From Geobacillus vulcani PSS1 (GTDB lineage: Bacteria; Bacillota; Bacilli; Bacillales; Anoxybacillaceae), in NCBI RefSeq assembly GCF_000733845.1, contig NZ_JPOI01000001.1:2295001-2359000 (forward strand): a DNA stretch of 64,000 bases, written 5' to 3'. Positions 18,020-25,982 of this stretch are shown in pieces. Both the position numbers and the translations under genes were made by a program. Under the pieces are notes generated by a model. That model was not told the origin of the DNA. It ran no database searches and worked only from the letters and a program-made list of their open reading frames with translations. The stretch's first letter is position 1. Every line of letters begins with the position of its first letter.

Positions 18020-19192
18020 ATGAAAACCGAACTAATCGCCAAACTGCACGAATGGGAACAAAAAGCGCAAAAGCGCCAGCTGCGCCGAGCACAGGCCTCA
18101 GGCGCTTCGGTCATCCTGAACGGAAAGCCGATGTTGAATTTAGCGTCCAACAATTATTTAGGGTTGGCGGATGACCAACGGCTCATTGAAGCGGGTTGCG
18201 AGGCGATGCGGGCCTACGGAGCCGGAGCGGGTGCGTCACGGCTTATCGTCGGCAACCATCCGCTCTATGAGCGGGCGGAAGCCGCGTTGAAACAGTGGAA
18301 AAAAGCAGAGGCGGCTCTTATTTTCAACAGCGGCTATACGGCCAACATCGGCGTGTTGACAGCGTTGATTGGCCGAGATGATCTTGTCTTTAGCGATAAG
18401 TTGAACCATGCGAGTTTGATTGATGGCATCCGACTGAGCAAAGCCGCCTGTTTCCGCTACCGGCATAATGACGTCGATCAATTAGAATCATTGTTGAAGC
18501 AATCTTCGCCTGCGAAGCGAAAATGGATCGTCACCGATGCTGTTTTTAGCATGGACGGCGATCTGGCGCCATTATCGGAGCTTGTCGAGTTGAAACGGCG
18601 CTACCGCGCGATATTGATTGTGGATGAAGCGCACAGCGGAGGGGTGCTTGGGCCGAACGGCGAAGGGCTGCTTCACCATTTCGGGCTCGAGAAAGAAGAA
18701 GATGTGATCGCCATCGGCACTTTCAGCAAAGCGCTCGGCAGCTTCGGAGCGTATGTAACCGGCGAGCCGTGGCTGATCGACTACTTGATGAACAGTGCTC
18801 GCAGCTTCATTTTTACGACCGCCTTGCCGCCTGCTGTCCTTGCCGCCAATGAAGCGGCCATTCGTATCGTCCAATCCGAACCGGAGCGGCGCGAGCGGCT
18901 GCACGCCTTCAGTGAACGGTTCCGCATGAGTCTGAAACAGCTCGGCTTTGACACCGGCGGCAGCGAGACGCCGATCGTTCCTGTGATCGTCGGTCCGAAC
19001 GACCAAGCTGTGGCGATGAGCGAGTTGCTGCAGGAAGCGGGCATTGCCGCAATCGCCATCCGGCCGCCGACCGTCCCTGAGGGAACGGCGCGCATTCGCT
19101 TTTCCGTCACCGCTGCCATGACGGCAGAAGACGTTGATATGGCTGTTGACCGTATCGCTTGGGCAGGAAGGCAGATTGGATTGATTTCATAG
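18020..19192 (+). CDS. bioF: 8-amino-7-oxononanoate synthase
   Basis: A 390-residue PLP-dependent alpha-oxoamine synthase joining pimeloyl thioester and L-alanine to give 8-amino-7-oxononanoate, the first ring-forming precursor of biotin. Seen are NLASNNYLGLADD, HASLIDGIRLS, DEAHSGGVLG and the PLP lysine in GTFSKALGSFG. The close homologue Kbl (glycine C-acetyltransferase) is the alternative, but the BirA-type operator directly upstream favours BioF. Ribosome site AAGGGGGATAGGG precedes ATG 18020. It is solitary here, so other bio genes are elsewhere. Confidence 0.85.
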   Translation: MKTELIAKLHEWEQKAQKRQLRRAQASGASVILNGKPMLNLASNNYLGLADDQRLIEAGCEAMRAYGAGAGASRLIVGNHPLYERAEAALKQWKKAEAALIFNSGYTANIGVLTALIGRDDLVFSDKLNHASLIDGIRLSKAACFRYRHNDVDQLESLLKQSSPAKRKWIVTDAVFSMDGDLAPLSELVELKRRYRAILIVDEAHSGGVLGPNGEGLLHHFGLEKEEDVIAIGTFSKALGSFGAYVTGEPWLIDYLMNSARSFIFTTALPPAVLAANEAAIRIVQSEPERRERLHAFSERFRMSLKQLGFDTGGSETPIVPVIVGPNDQAVAMSELLQEAGIAAIAIRPPTVPEGTARIRFSVTAAMTAEDVDMAVDRIAWAGRQIGLIS

Positions 19193-19231
19193 GGAAAAAC
19201 GGCGGTCACGAGGAGGAAACGCGTGAGAGAA

Positions 19232-19265
19232 CAAAAAAACCAGCCGGATGTTTTTCGGCTGGTTT
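19232..19265. terminator. Bidirectional terminator
   Basis: Stem CCAGCCG / CGGCTGG with an A-run before and T-rich loop and tail. It ends bioF on the plus strand and tRNA-Pro on the minus strand. Confidence 0.85.
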
Positions 19266-19272
19266 CCTTCGA

Positions 19273-19346
19273 TCGGGATGACAGGATTTGAACCTGCGAC
19301 CCCACGCACCCCATGCGTGTGCTCTACCAAGCTGAGCTACATCCCG
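19273..19346 (-). tRNA. tRNA-Pro (GGG)
   Basis: A 74-nt cloverleaf on the minus strand with acceptor CGGGATG/CATCCCG. The anticodon loop ATGGGGT gives GGG. T arm CAGGTTCAAATCCTG is present and CCA is not encoded. It has its own promoter and terminator. Confidence 0.96.
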
Positions 19347-19369
19347 AAATGGTTTGTCAGACATACTTC

Positions 19370-19398
19370 ATTATACAAGAAAAACAGGATAAGATCAA
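19370..19398 (-). promoter_or_regulatory. Promoter of tRNA-Pro
   Basis: On the minus strand TTGATC (19398-19393), 17 bp, then a perfect TATAAT (19375-19370), 23 bp before the tRNA. Confidence 0.85.
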
Positions 19399-19502
19399 TG
19401 GCTAATTTTCCATGAAGGCAGAAAAGGATGCCGTTGAAAGGCCATCGGCATCCGACAAGGCTTCGTCTGTCAGCCATGGATTAGCCGTGCTGTGAAACGA
19501 GG

Positions 19503-19655
19503 TTATGCCATCGATCGAGCGATTTGCTCCAACTGTTCACGAATCTGGCCGCGGCAAACTCCGCTGTGGTAACAGACGACCGTCTCGATGCCAAAAATCA
19601 AGCAACTTTCGGACAGACCGCCTCGCTTCGTCCATAGCGGGCGTTTCCTCTTTTC
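19503..19655 (-). pseudogene. C-terminal remnant of an MBL-fold hydrolase
   Basis: Minus-strand reading gives MDEARRSVRKLLDF in one frame and, after a frameshift, GIETVVCYHSGVCRGQIREQ to a stop at 19503. Together these resemble the end of a metallo-beta-lactamase-fold hydrolase (the usual ...IETVxCYHGG... block). The catalytic N-terminal part is absent. Confidence 0.55.
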
Positions 19656-20116
19656 TACACGCCTTGGAACACGAGCGCCGTGTCAATCGTTCCGATGACA
19701 GAATCGAACATTTCGCCACAGGCGATGATCGTTTCGGCGTATCGATCATGTTCGAGTGTGCACTGACGGATCGTTTTGTTGTAGGGGTCGGCGATCCAGT
19801 ATTCTTCCACTCCGTAGGCGCAGTACAAATCTTTTTTTAGTGTCACATCGATTTTGTAGGTTGACGGGCTGACAACTTCGATGACAATGAGCGGCCGCCC
19901 CTTATAGCCGCCGATGATTTTTTCCGGCCGTTCGCAATAGACAGCGACATCCGGCTGGATAAACTCGTTCATCACGTTTCCGTTCTTTTCGAGTTTCACG
20001 GATAATTTGGAAATCGGTTGGCATGGGCTTTTTCCTTTGATCATGGAAACAAGATTGTCGCAAACGATTTGATGTTCCCATGACGGGGACGGGGACATGT
20101 TGATGGCTTCTTGCAT
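19655..20116 (-). CDS. Uma2-family (DUF820) nuclease-fold protein, short
   Basis: A 153-residue protein of the Uma2 family (PD-(D/E)XK nuclease fold), common as lineage-specific copies of unknown job. Motifs present are QPDVAVYC, GRPLIVIEVVSPST with the acidic residue of the core, KKDLYCAYGVEEYWIADP. Usual members have about 40 more N-terminal residues before MSPSPSWEHQ. Here ATG 20116 with GAGGTGAGGAGC upstream gives a shortened form that may be degraded or simply compact. It borders fragments of the same family and of an MBL hydrolase, so the area has been reshuffled. Confidence 0.75.
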   Translation of the reverse strand: MQEAINMSPSPSWEHQIVCDNLVSMIKGKSPCQPISKLSVKLEKNGNVMNEFIQPDVAVYCERPEKIIGGYKGRPLIVIEVVSPSTYKIDVTLKKDLYCAYGVEEYWIADPYNKTIRQCTLEHDRYAETIIACGEMFDSVIGTIDTALVFQGV

Positions 20117-20176
20117 GCTCCTCACCTCTTTTTTATTATACTTGAAACCGTTCTCCCTTGCCTACAACAAGGTTGT

Positions 20177-20320
20177 TGGAGAAAGACGATGGATGTCTAT
20201 GTGCTCGAAGAAGGGAGATTCCGCCATCAAGGGATGTATGTTCGCGATGAGACGATTCCTGTCCGCATGTTTCCTGGATTTGCGATCGAATTAAAAAATG
20301 TGTTTGCCGAAGAAGAGTAA
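20177..20320 (+). pseudogene. C-terminal fragment of another Uma2-family gene
   Basis: The plus-strand frame ending at 20320 encodes MDVYVLEEGRFRHQGMYV and PVRMFPGFAIELKNVFAEEE, the typical tail of Uma2 proteins. The nuclease core is missing. It is oriented away from the neighbouring Uma2 gene. Confidence 0.65.
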
Positions 20321-20492
20321 GAAAAACGGCTGCTGTTCAAACAGCAGGCTCAGGCTGCCGACTTGAGAGGAGCGGGGCGGTTTTTTGCCGGCGGTCCGCT
20401 TGGCGAGGGCAAAGCGCCCCCGTCGGAAACCGCCGCTGTTTGAATCGTTTGGGCATAGAAACGGAAAAAATAGGCGATACTAACGATCGGTG

Positions 20493-21464
20493 ATGCTTGT
20501 GTACAATCAAGAAGAACTGGCCCGCTTTGTCGAAGAAGCGAAGCCGTACGCCTGCTATGGCAAAGTGGCCGATTATATTCCCGCTCTAGCCAAAGCGAAT
20601 CCGAATGAACTGTCAGTCGCCGTTTACACCCCGGACGGTAAGGTGGTGAGCGCCGGCGATGTGACGGTGAAAGTGACGCTCCAAAGCATTTCCAAAATTC
20701 TTGCCCTAGCCCTTGTCTTGATCGACCGCGGCGAGGATGAGGTGTTCCGTAAAGTCGGCATGGAGCCGACGGATTATCCGTTTCATTCCATTGCCAAATT
20801 AGAGGAAAAGCCTGCCAAGCCGCTGAATCCGATGATTAACGCCGGCGCGCTTGTCGTCACGTCGATGATTGAAGGCAGCTCGGTGTCCGAACGGTTGAAA
20901 CGGTTGTTGGCGTTTGTCCGCCGTCTCGCTGGCAACGAACACATCTCGTACTCCGACGAAGTGGCCCGCTCCGAATTTGAAACCGCGTTTTTAAACCGGT
21001 CGCTTTGCTACTTTCTCAAGCAGCACGGGATGATTGACGAAGATGTCGAAGAGCTGATGGACTTGTACACGAAACAGTGCGCCATCGAAATGACGTGCAT
21101 CGACCTGGCGCGCATCGGCTTGGTGTTCGCGCTTGACGGGCGCGATCCGCATTCGGGCAAACCGCTCATGCCGTTGGATGTCGCCCGCATTTGCAAAACG
21201 TTCATGGTCACGTGCGGCATGTACAATGCGTCGGGTGAATTTGCCATCAAGGTCGGCATTCCGGCGAAAAGCGGCGTCTCGGGCGGCATTCTCGCCGCCG
21301 TGCCCGGGCGGTGCGGCATCGGCATTTTCGGCCCGGCGCTTGACGACAAAGGGAACAGTCTAGCCGGGGTGAAACTGCTCGAACGGCTGTCCAAAACGTA
21401 TTCATTAAGCATTTTTGGAGGAGGGAATGACAGTGAAAACATTTACGGTCCAGTTTCATCGTGA
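20493..21464 (+). CDS. glsA: Glutaminase
   Basis: A 323-residue serine-dependent glutaminase (beta-lactamase-like fold) hydrolysing glutamine to glutamate and ammonia. The catalytic SxxK is in VTLQSISKILAL. Other family segments are NPMINAGALVV, YNASGEFAIKVGIPAKSGVSGGI and PGRCGIGIFGPALD. Starts at GTG 20490 or ATG 20493 are possible and the ribosome site is weak. The gene overlaps the next by 38 bp in another frame, which suggests translational coupling. Confidence 0.93.
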   Translation: MLVYNQEELARFVEEAKPYACYGKVADYIPALAKANPNELSVAVYTPDGKVVSAGDVTVKVTLQSISKILALALVLIDRGEDEVFRKVGMEPTDYPFHSIAKLEEKPAKPLNPMINAGALVVTSMIEGSSVSERLKRLLAFVRRLAGNEHISYSDEVARSEFETAFLNRSLCYFLKQHGMIDEDVEELMDLYTKQCAIEMTCIDLARIGLVFALDGRDPHSGKPLMPLDVARICKTFMVTCGMYNASGEFAIKVGIPAKSGVSGGILAAVPGRCGIGIFGPALDDKGNSLAGVKLLERLSKTYSLSIFGGGNDSENIYGPVSS

Positions 21465-21837
21465 AGATGATGTGGAAGCGATGAACGTCGGCAAGTTGAG
21501 CCAAGAGGATTTTGACAAGGCGACCGAAGGCGGGACGCGGCATCTGTTTGACCTCGACACGAACATCGGCTATTTTGTCTTTTTCGACGCTGAGGATAAC
21601 GAAGGCAACGTATCGTATTTAATGCTTCAATACGAAGAAGACAGCGAAGACCCAAGCGCGTGCTACAGCTTTGAGCTGAAAGACTTTTATGAGTTTATGG
21701 CGCTCTACTTAAACGACCTCGAATTCGCGGAAGAAGAGGAAATGACGGAAGACGGCGAAGAGGAATACGGTCCGATTCACCATTTGGCGCATTTGCTGTA
21801 TCATGTCGTTGAGGAAGGAAAGGCGGTCGAGGTATAA
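21427..21837 (+). CDS. Acidic cytosolic protein, function unknown
   Basis: A 136-residue, strongly acidic protein (stretches such as DLEFAEEEEMTEDGEEEYGP) without membrane segments or recognised motifs. TTGGAGGAGGGA sits just before ATG 21427. It overlaps the end of the glutaminase gene and so is co-expressed with it. I do not recognise a characterised family. Clean codon use and a strong ribosome site argue that it is real. Confidence 0.75.
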   Translation: MTVKTFTVQFHREDDVEAMNVGKLSQEDFDKATEGGTRHLFDLDTNIGYFVFFDAEDNEGNVSYLMLQYEEDSEDPSACYSFELKDFYEFMALYLNDLEFAEEEEMTEDGEEEYGPIHHLAHLLYHVVEEGKAVEV

Positions 21838-21944
21838 AAAACGGGCGCACGCCGCTCGTTTCGGGGAAAGGCCGGACAGAAGGTCACCGGTTACGGGAAG
21901 TGATAGAGGGGACGTTTCAGCCCATACCCGTCAAGTTTAGCAGT

Positions 21945-22130
21945 ATAAAAATTTTAAGACGAGACTCGTGTGATAGGTTTGGATCGTGAACCAAAGCAAC
22001 GGACGTTGATGCAGGAGGAGAAGGAAAAACACTTCTCGCAAAAACCCACGGCTCGATCGGTAAAGCGTTGATTCAAGCCCTCGCTTGAAAGGGAACAGCC
22101 ATGCCAGAGCGTCAAGGCCGCACACAACCG
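21945..22130 (-). pseudogene. IS4-like transposase remnant
   Basis: On the minus strand one frame reads HGCSLSSEGLNQRFTDRAVGF and the neighbouring frame continues FLREVFFLLLLHQRPLL, the N-terminal region of an IS4-type transposase with a frameshift. It meets the toxin coding sequence at about 22110. An IS insertion followed by decay therefore probably removed the front of the toxin gene. Confidence 0.6.
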
Positions 22131-22179
22131 CAAGGCGAGCCACTATGTAGAGAAAAAAATAGAAAATACAGCCAAACAC

Positions 22180-23646
22180 GTGGCCAGCGACTTGAAAAAA
22201 GCCGAGAAGGTCGTGCATCGAGCGGTGCATCAAGTTGAAAAGAGAGTTGAACACGCGGCCAAGGAAGTAAAGAAAGATGTCGTGCACATCAGCCGCGAAG
22301 CGAAAGAAGCGTTTCATCACGCGGAAAAGAAAGCGGAACAAGTGATCAAACATGCGGCACACCATGTGAAAAAAGCCGAGAAGGCCGTGCATCGAGCGGT
22401 CCATCAGGTTGAAAAGAGAGTTGAACGCGCAGCCAAAGAAGTAGCGAAAGACGCGGGGCATATCGGCCATAAGGCCAAGGAAGTATTTCAGCATGCAGAA
22501 AAGAAAGCGGAACAAGCTGTACAGCATGTGGCCCACGATGTAAAAAAGGCCGAGAAGGCGATTCATCGAGCGGCTCACCACATAGAGCACAAACTCGGAC
22601 AAGAAATCAAAGCTTTAGCGAAAACCTCTGATCGTGGCGCACACAAAATAGAACAGAAAGCAGGGCATATCGCAAAACAGACCGTTCATGGTATAATACA
22701 TGCAGGAGAAAAAGTCGAACAAACGGCTCGGCAAGTAGCGAAGAATGCACAAAAATCATGGCATGGATTGACCAAACACCCCATTGAAAGCACAGTGGAG
22801 TTTGTGAGAGGAGCGGGAGATGCGGCTTTACAGGACGTGACATACAATCTGGCACACCGTCCTTATCACAGTCCGCATCCCGTCGCCTACGAATGGGGGC
22901 AAATGACGGGACACGCGGTATCGACTGTAGCCGGAGTAATCGAAACAGCCGGGGCCATCCCTTTAGCCGCAGCCGGAATCGCCCTTAGCAGCACGGGAGT
23001 AGGAGCGGCGGTCGGAGCTCCAGCCACTGCCATCGCTGTTGCCGGAGCCACTCATGGAGCCACTTTAGCGACAACAGGAAGCTCCCACTTCGTCCAACAC
23101 GCGAACGAACTGTACCAGCGAATGAGCCGGGGCGAAGGGGTCTCGGAGAAAGCGGTTAAGGAAATAGAGAATGTTAAATATGGTGAACAATACACAAGGG
23201 TTAATCGTAAAAAAACCTTAAAGCCAAATGTAGGGTATACAACAAAAGAAGGATATAGATATACTACTGATGATAGGGGACGTATTTCTAGTGTTGAAGC
23301 TAAATTAGAGTTAGGAAAAACCAACCGAAATTCGTACGCTCAAAAAGTAGTAGGAAGGGAAGATAGACTATCAAACGATGAAGGTGGTCATTTAATAGCA
23401 AGTATATTTAAAGGGTCTGGCGATATTGATAACTTAGTACCTATGAATGCTACACTAAATAGGAGTGAGTATAAAACTCTAGAGAATACATGGAAAAAAG
23501 CTTTAGAAGAGGGGAAAGAGGTAACGATTAGGGTGAAGCCTATATATGAGGGACAATCGGTTAGACCGAAAGAATTTAAAATCGACTACTCCATAAATGG
23601 TAAAAAATATTCGGAGAGACTAATTAACTATTCAGGAGGTAAGTAA
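22180..23646 (+). CDS. Polymorphic toxin (YeeF-like) with C-terminal DNA/RNA nuclease, 5'-truncated
   Basis: Residues 1-220 from GTG 22180 are repetitive Ala/Lys/His/Glu-rich coiled coil (two near-copies of KKAEK.VHRAVHQVEKRVE about 65 residues apart). A Gly/Ala-rich pre-toxin segment follows (ETAGAIPLAAAGIALSSTGVG). From about residue 325 it is a DNA/RNA non-specific endonuclease domain with DRLSNDEGGHLIASIFKG and NLVPMNATLNRSEYKTLE. The frame is open to 22072 without a start codon or ribosome site. The usual N-terminal LXG export domain is absent and an IS4 remnant abuts it. The C-terminal part (from about 23150) is far richer in A+T, the mark of a swapped toxin tip. A YezG-type immunity gene follows at once. 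Confidence 0.8.
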   Translation: MASDLKKAEKVVHRAVHQVEKRVEHAAKEVKKDVVHISREAKEAFHHAEKKAEQVIKHAAHHVKKAEKAVHRAVHQVEKRVERAAKEVAKDAGHIGHKAKEVFQHAEKKAEQAVQHVAHDVKKAEKAIHRAAHHIEHKLGQEIKALAKTSDRGAHKIEQKAGHIAKQTVHGIIHAGEKVEQTARQVAKNAQKSWHGLTKHPIESTVEFVRGAGDAALQDVTYNLAHRPYHSPHPVAYEWGQMTGHAVSTVAGVIETAGAIPLAAAGIALSSTGVGAAVGAPATAIAVAGATHGATLATTGSSHFVQHANELYQRMSRGEGVSEKAVKEIENVKYGEQYTRVNRKKTLKPNVGYTTKEGYRYTTDDRGRISSVEAKLELGKTNRNSYAQKVVGREDRLSNDEGGHLIASIFKGSGDIDNLVPMNATLNRSEYKTLENTWKKALEEGKEVTIRVKPIYEGQSVRPKEFKIDYSINGKKYSERLINYSGGK

Positions 23647-23647
23647 G

Positions 23648-24052
23648 ATGGAAACGTATAAAATGGAATATATATACCAACAAATTGCAGATATATTAGT
23701 TAATATGATTCCTGAGGCATGGAGAAAAATCCTGTTATACGCCGAATTTAGAGAAGGTTATAAAAAAATCTTTTTCTATTATTATCCAGAAAAAGAAGGA
23801 GAGCCGGTATATAGCCTTGATATAACAGATTTATTTGATGTTGATGAGAATGAATTTGATAGGTTAGAAAATGAGTTGTATAGCTGTTTTTCTAGATTAA
23901 GAGAAGAATTCAAAGAACAAGAACCATGGACGAATTTAACTTACATTTTGGATAACACAGGCCGAATGAAAATCCACTATGGATATGACGATCTTTCAGA
24001 AATGAGTCCTGTGGAAAAACAAGAAAAGTGGGAAAATGAATATTTAAATTAA
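23648..24052 (+). CDS. YezG-family (DUF600) immunity protein
   Basis: A 134-residue acidic protein matching the YezG/DUF600 family, which neutralises YeeF-type nuclease toxins. Typical segments are MEYIYQQIADILVNMIPEAW, EFREGYKKIFFYY and EPWTNLTYILDNTGRMKIHYGYDDL. It starts 1 bp after the toxin stop, and its GGAGG lies inside the toxin's last codons, so the pair is translationally linked. Base composition is AT-rich like the toxin tip. Confidence 0.88.
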   Translation: METYKMEYIYQQIADILVNMIPEAWRKILLYAEFREGYKKIFFYYYPEKEGEPVYSLDITDLFDVDENEFDRLENELYSCFSRLREEFKEQEPWTNLTYILDNTGRMKIHYGYDDLSEMSPVEKQEKWENEYLN

Positions 24053-24158
24053 TTTACAGAAACATAGGTAACGTAGTAATTATATCTTGGGGGGAATTGT
24101 AGAAATCATACGGATACGGTCACATGGGTTATAATGGAGTTTCTGTAAAAGTGCGCAT

Positions 24159-24184
24159 GCCCGGATTTTTGTTCCGGGCCTTTT
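24159..24184 (+). terminator. Terminator after toxin-immunity pair
   Basis: Stem GCCCGGA / TCCGGGC with loop TTTTTGT and tail CTTTT. Confidence 0.85.
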
Positions 24185-24188
24185 CTAT

Positions 24189-24272
24189 GAATCAGGGGCT
24201 CGAAAAATCGTTATTCCATTTGAGGGTAACGAAAGCACCTTTAAATCTTTATTAAAACATTTGAATAGATAA
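24189..24272 (+). pseudogene. Orphan C-terminal toxin-tip fragment
   Basis: A short frame ending at 24272 reads ESGARKIVIPFEGNESTFKS followed by LLKHLNR. It has no start codon and begins right after a terminator. An immunity-like gene follows 12 bp later. Displaced tips with their immunity genes are a known feature of polymorphic toxin loci. The toxin type is not identified. Confidence 0.5.
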
Positions 24273-24284
24273 GGGGGAATTTGA

Positions 24285-24680
24285 ATGAGTTTATTAGATG
24301 AGTGTATTGAAGCACTAGGTGAGAATGTACACGTCTTATCTGATCGAGAGAGAGAACAAGTACTAAGAGATTTTGAGAATTCTTTTCCATTTACTGAGTG
24401 GGGGCGTATTGAATGGGAGAAAGTGACTTATCATGCTAAAGTGAATACAGTTGATGAGATCATCTCCTTTTTGAACCAAAACATTGATGAATACAGCAAC
24501 GTTATATATGTAATTTGGGATGAAGGGACATTACCTATCATTCAATCTGAGTTAAATAAAGTATTTGAAGTTATAGATGATGTTACTGCTGTAAGTTTTG
24601 ATACATGGATATTTTCACCATCTTCAGGATATGTTATTGAGATATTTCATGACGGTGAAGTAAGAATAGGGTTGAAGTAA
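24285..24680 (+). CDS. Putative immunity protein, CdiI-like
   Basis: A 131-residue acidic cytosolic protein (MSLLDECIEALGENVHVLSD, FPFTEWGRIEWEKV, YVIEIFHDGEVRIGLK). It resembles small CDI/polymorphic-toxin immunity proteins, though I cannot assign the family firmly. AAGGGGGAATTTGA precedes ATG 24285. Composition is AT-rich like the neighbouring toxin tip. Position behind an orphan toxin fragment supports the role. Confidence 0.65.
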   Translation: MSLLDECIEALGENVHVLSDREREQVLRDFENSFPFTEWGRIEWEKVTYHAKVNTVDEIISFLNQNIDEYSNVIYVIWDEGTLPIIQSELNKVFEVIDDVTAVSFDTWIFSPSSGYVIEIFHDGEVRIGLK

Positions 24681-24711
24681 AAATCATTGAACCCGTGGTG
24701 CTAGTTGAGCT

Positions 24712-25104
24712 CTAGCGCTCAACTAGCCCGAGTGTTACAAGTGAATACACCAACAAGATGCCGTCGAGTGTCACTTCAAACCCTGAAATCGAATTCGCAC
24801 GAATGTCTGCTATACAATACTGGTCAATAAGGACGGAGAACACCGTTTCGATCACTTTCCGTTTTTGTTTGAGCCATTTCTCCCATGATTCAGATGGGCG
24901 GTGTTTCTGATTTTTGCGAGATGGAGTCCAAAAAGCGATTTGGTACCCTTCATACAACTTTTTTTGCCATTCACTACTGATGAATCCTTTGTCACCCAAG
25001 TTATAGGGATGAGAAATTGGAGTCATGACGGTTTCAGCTGCGGTTCGATCGTGACAGGATGCCGCCGTTACCACGTATCCCATAGGTAGTCCTTGGTTTG
25101 TCAC
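24712..25104 (-). pseudogene. IS982-like transposase fragment
   Basis: The minus-strand frame encodes the second half of a DDE transposase: GLPMGYVVTAASCHDRTAAE, YNLGDKGFISSEWQKKL, FWTPSRKNQKHRP, KRKVIETVFSVL. The same frame stays open upstream to about 25190 with weaker resemblance and no start. The N-terminal half and terminal repeats are missing. IS982 is the best guess, with IS4-type as an alternative. Confidence 0.7.
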
Positions 25105-25253
25105 TTGAACATGAAACTGTAGATAAGCATTTCCATTACAGTGATTTCCATACCCTAAGAGACAAACATGGTACCCCCATAGCCATCAAGTTAAGAAAAC
25201 AGGAATAAATCTATGCCTCATTTGACCCCGAGTTCAAGAGTGGCTAGACAAAC

Positions 25254-25302
25254 AAAATGCCTCTAATCCCTTGATATATCAAAGGGACGAGAGGCATATT
25301 TT
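25254..25302. terminator. Large palindromic hairpin
   Basis: AAAATGCCTCT (25254-25264) and AGAGGCATATTTT (25290-25302) enclose a second stem TCCCTTGAT/ATCAAAGGGA. It can act as a terminator in both directions or be an IS end. Confidence 0.6.
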
Positions 25303-25322
25303 GGCATACTTCGGGCATGTAT

Positions 25323-25390
25323 CTAGAAGGTTGGTGATTTAAGGCAAAATACTGCTGATTTCATTCTTTTCTCAATTAGAGAAACCTTGC
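25323..25390 (+). repeat. 68-bp direct repeat, copy A
   Basis: It aligns without gaps to 25460-25527. Both begin CTAG(A/G)AGG(T/C)TGGTGATTT and end in AATTAGA(G/A)AAACCTTG, with a diverged centre. Related pieces precede the CRISPR remnant near 57.4-57.5 kb (AGAAGGCTGGTGA and TTTCTCAATTTGAGAAAC), so these may be old CRISPR leader sequences. Confidence 0.55.
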
Positions 25391-25653
25391 AGAGTAAGCT
25401 TTCTTTTCTGAATGAAAATGCCGCCGATTCGTGTGTGACAGCGGTTTTTCACCGACCTTCTAGGAGGCTGGTGATTTCATCATGGATACGGCTTTACCAT
25501 GTCATTTCCCAATTAGAAAAACCTTGTTGTAGGGGTCCTGCTTTTCATTCGTTTTACCATATAATGGAGTTTCAGCCCCTTTTTCTTTGTTGGCAAGATA
25601 AAAAAAGAATTTAGGGACTTGACGAGCGATTTTGCAACAAGGTAAGATAATTT
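25391..25653. other. Gene-free AT-rich stretch
   Basis: Contains repeat copy B and a possible promoter, TTGACG (25619-25624) with TAAGAT 18 bp later, just before the first LacI-type operator. No reading frame resembles a protein. Confidence 0.5.
25460..25527 (+). repeat. 68-bp direct repeat, copy B
   Basis: Partner of 25323-25390; see there. It is followed by ATATAATGGAGTTTCAG at about 25560, similar to TTATAATGGAGTTTCTG at about 24130. Confidence 0.55.
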
Positions 25654-25667
25654 TGTAATCGATTACA
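25654..25667. promoter_or_regulatory. LacI-type operator 1
   Basis: Perfect 14-bp palindrome TGTAATCGATTACA, just downstream of a candidate promoter. Confidence 0.85.
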
Positions 25668-25814
25668 TAGAAAATTTATCCGAAAAAGTCGGAAGGCGCA
25701 CGCGACCTAGACAGGTGGCGTTGGCGGAAAAGCCGGGCGCGCCAAGCGTTCCTTGCCCCTAGCTGTGGCATCGGCGGCAAGGAGCGGCAAAACGAGGGGA
25801 ATGTGACACTTTGA

Positions 25815-25828
25815 TGTAATCGATTACA
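25815..25828. promoter_or_regulatory. LacI-type operator 2
   Basis: Second perfect TGTAATCGATTACA, 161 bp from operator 1 and 155 bp before the binding-protein gene. Two copies allow DNA looping by a tetrameric or paired regulator. Confidence 0.85.
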
Positions 25829-25982
25829 AAGCATCTTGTATAGACAAGAAGCCATGGTTGCCTAGGCGGAAAGCGGTAGATGTTTCATCAAGGAGGTGGT
25901 TCGTCAGTTCGAAGCCGCATTGATGCGAGAAGTGAATTGACGATTGGACAACTCAAACAAAGGCAAAGGGGGAGAAACAAAG

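Noticed and set aside
20332..20349. CTGCTGTT-CA-AACAGCAG hairpin before glutaminase
   Set aside because: Perfect but short, with no T-run and no known regulatory match; I do not claim a terminator or riboswitch.
21937..22602. 221-codon minus-strand frame rich in Phe, Leu and Met, looking like a membrane protein
   Set aside because: Most of it is the antisense of the Lys/Glu/His-rich coiled coil of the toxin; only its end overlaps the genuine IS4 remnant.
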